DNA from: DASQFU01 sp035632955
GTDB taxonomy: Bacteria; Eisenbacteria; RBG-16-71-46
DNA length: 23,129 nucleotides
Assembly (NCBI GenBank): GCA_035632955.1
Contig: DASQFU010000004.1
Coordinates: 1 to 23,129 of the forward strand
Reading direction: 5' to 3'
Position 1 is the first letter of the stretch; every line of letters starts with the position of its first letter. Positions 21,361 to 23,129 of the stretch are shown piece after piece. A model generated the notes under the pieces. The model was not told the DNA's origin, made no database searches, and saw only the letters and a program-made list of their open reading frames with translations. The position numbers were made by a program, and so were the translations under genes.

Positions 21361-23129
21361 ATGAAGGCAGGACGAACCGCTGCAATGCTCCTGTTCGGGG
21401 TCCTCGCCGCAGCCCCGGCCCTCGCCCAGGCGCCCCGCCAGGACGTGATCTGGGCGCGATCGACTGCGGGAGTCCCGATCGTGCTCGATGGCGTTCTGGA
21501 TGAGGCGGCATGGGCTGCCGCCGAGAGCAAGGTGTTCCGTTATCGATACGACCTGGGTATTCCGGGAAGCGGATGGAAAGACGAAATCCTCTCCTATGTC
21601 ACCGAAGACAGCCTGTTCGCGACGGTCAAGTTCCTCACGGTCGGCAACGTTCTCTACATCGGTGCGGTCGTCAGTGACAGCTCCGTCGGCGGCAGCAACG
21701 AGTTCAACCGTCACGACGGGTTCCTGATGTGTCTCAAGAACCATGCGACTGCTTTCCATCCCGCGCCGCCGGCGGAATATCTCTATTCCTGGTTCAACCA
21801 GACACAGCCCGGAACTCCTCCCGTCGGAGCTCAACCTGTGTTCGGCGGGCAGTGGGCGAATCCGCCGTGGGGCTCGCCGCGCACGGCGGAACAAATCGCG
21901 GCCTTCGATGCGCGCACCCGCGTACACGGCGTCTCCAACTCCGATGCGTCCCCCGACACCGGCTACACGTCCGAGATCAAGATCGACCTCGGGGTCATGG
22001 GCTACAACGTCACCCAGCCCCAAGGCGACATTCTCGAGTGGAACCTCTCGATCTACGACTGCGATTGGCGGTGGCCGAACACCCCCCGAGTCAGCGGCAA
22101 TCGCACGTGGTGGCAGGGACCATGGGGGAACCAGGCACACTACAGCGAGGTCAGGGTCCATGCCCGCCCCAACGTCACGATCAGCTCGGGTCCGGTGCCG
22201 AGTGTCGCGCCGGAGTTCATCGTGCCGAGAGCAACCGGGCCGTCCCCGACCATCAACGGGACGCTCACCGAGGGAGTGTGGAGCGGCGCTCCGAGCATCC
22301 GGATCAAATACGGTGACGACGCGGTGCGCGACGCCTACCCCGGCGTCGGCAAGTGGCGGGCCGGGCAGTTCCAACCGGACGTGAATGGCGGTCAGGCCGG
22401 GATCATCAATCCCGGCGACGCGACCGTGAAGTGGTTCTTCGTTCAGGATACGCTGTTCATGGGCTTCGACGTCAGCGACGAAGTGGTCCAGTACATCGAC
22501 AGCTTCGACCGTTGGGACGGGTTCATCGTCAGCATCAACGACCGGCAGGAGCGAACCGCCGACAACAACCTGACGCCGAGACGCTTGACGTTCCAGGTCG
22601 GCCCGACCGGCAATGCGCTCGCCCACGACTACCTGCCGTTCCTGCGCGACACGCTGCTCGGGGCCAAGGTGGCGATCGCGCTCAAGCCGGGGACGGTCCT
22701 CGACACGGTGGGTACGAGCCTCGATACCGGTTACACGGCCGAGCTGGCGGTCGTCCTCACCAAGCTCGGCTATCCGCCTGGGCGCGGAGACGGCAGCCTG
22801 TTCATGGGCATCGATCTGCTGGATGGGGACTCCTACACGCCGTTCACGTTCAGCTATGGGACCCGCACCTGGTGGTATCGCGAGTACGAGGGGCAATGCT
22901 GTCCGGCGTGGGGCTATATGGATCCCAATGTCGTGGTCGGCGTGGGGGACGGCGAGATCCCGACGCTGCGATATGCGCTGCACGGGGCACACCCGAACCC
23001 CTTCCGAGTATCGACGACCATCGAGTTCGAGCTGGCGGAGCGGAGCGCGGTCACCCTCGACGTCTTCGATCTCCAGGGTCGACACGTGGCGCGCCGAGAG
23101 CTGGGGCCGATGACGGCCGGCCGGCGCCA
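21361..23129 (+). CDS. Secreted protein with two CBM9-like domains and C-terminal sorting module (3' truncated by window)
   Basis: The open frame runs from ATG 21361, behind AGGAGGTG, to the window end (589 residues, no stop). A signal peptide (1-22, APALA) is followed by two related beta-sandwich domains of the CBM9/DOMON-like type. Domain 1 spans about 35-268 (LDGVLDEAAWAAA, VLYIGAVVSD, RHDGFLMCLKN) and domain 2 about 290-527 (INGTLTEGVWSGA, TLFMGFDVSDE, RWDGFIVSIND). Matching late motifs DTGYTSE/DTGYTAE and NRTWW/TRTWW show that they arose by duplication. From about 541, HGAHPNPFRVSTTIEFEL and VTLDVFDLQGRHVARREL form a FlgD-Ig-like/type IX-like C-terminal module typical of FCB secreted proteins; its last strand lies outside the window. 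The likely role is extracellular or cell-surface glycan binding. CBM9 domains bind sugar ends, but no catalytic domain is seen. It is cotranscribed with the LacI gene (28-base gap). Confidence 0.85.
   Translation, partial: MKAGRTAAMLLFGVLAAAPALAQAPRQDVIWARSTAGVPIVLDGVLDEAAWAAAESKVFRYRYDLGIPGSGWKDEILSYVTEDSLFATVKFLTVGNVLYIGAVVSDSSVGGSNEFNRHDGFLMCLKNHATAFHPAPPAEYLYSWFNQTQPGTPPVGAQPVFGGQWANPPWGSPRTAEQIAAFDARTRVHGVSNSDASPDTGYTSEIKIDLGVMGYNVTQPQGDILEWNLSIYDCDWRWPNTPRVSGNRTWWQGPWGNQAHYSEVRVHARPNVTISSGPVPSVAPEFIVPRATGPSPTINGTLTEGVWSGAPSIRIKYGDDAVRDAYPGVGKWRAGQFQPDVNGGQAGIINPGDATVKWFFVQDTLFMGFDVSDEVVQYIDSFDRWDGFIVSINDRQERTADNNLTPRRLTFQVGPTGNALAHDYLPFLRDTLLGAKVAIALKPGTVLDTVGTSLDTGYTAELAVVLTKLGYPPGRGDGSLFMGIDLLDGDSYTPFTFSYGTRTWWYREYEGQCCPAWGYMDPNVVVGVGDGEIPTLRYALHGAHPNPFRVSTTIEFELAERSAVTLDVFDLQGRHVARRELGPMTAGRR

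Noticed and set aside
1..23129. tRNA, rRNA, insertion sequences, integrases, phage genes or defence systems
   Set aside because: I saw no tRNA-like cloverleaf, rRNA segment, transposase or recombinase motif, or terminal inverted repeats, and base composition looks even across the window.

Overview
The window is high-GC, gene-dense DNA from a Gram-negative (diderm) bacterium. The evidence for two membranes is an LpxH-type lipid A enzyme, a PorV/PorQ-like outer-membrane barrel, a periplasmic DegP/HtrA protease, an exported cell-wall amidase and many signal peptides or lipoboxes. The PorV/PorQ-like barrel, together with a CBM9-like secreted protein whose C-terminus begins with a PNPF motif (FlgD-Ig/type IX-like sorting module), points to the FCB superphylum. 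The overall look resembles Candidatus Eisenbacteria-type genomes. That placement is inference; no marker gene is present.

Layout. (1) 1-3032, plus strand: three tightly packed exported proteins, namely a fibronectin-III lipoprotein, a Tyr-rich lipoprotein and a DUF4384-like protein with an Arg/Pro-rich tail. The last two share an unusual CYDCH...FDPYY signature. (2) 3095-4033: PorV/PorQ-like barrel, convergent with lpxH (4058-4792, minus). (3) 5114-7893: degP/htrA and an AMIN plus Amidase_3 cell-wall amidase, ending at a strong hairpin shared with the convergent 7930-11520 gene. (4) 7930-11520, minus: a giant YfkN-like double nucleotidase with an SLH-like linker. (5) 11671-12486: zinc-ribbon/TPR membrane protein, convergent with a TIGR04282/DUF2064 glycosyltransferase-like gene (12533-13204, minus). 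(6) 13354-19061, plus: lpdA, a MOSC protein, a histidine kinase (probably starting at CTG), a sigma-54 response regulator and a YbbR-domain protein, the last two overlapping by ATGA. (7) 19062-23129: a regulated secretion cassette. A promoter carrying two operator-like palindromes precedes a secreted protein of unknown family, a strong hairpin, a LacI-family regulator, and a CBM9-like surface protein cut off by the window end.

Most genes concern the envelope or the cell exterior. The likeliest under-described system is the cassette at 19101-23129: a LacI regulator between two exported proteins, with a CcpA/cre-like operator pair spaced about three helical turns apart. Secondary points of interest are the paired CYDCH proteins, the SLH-linked double nucleotidase, the kinase with an apparent CTG start, and minus-strand genes whose promoters sit so close to the ATG that their transcripts would be nearly leaderless.
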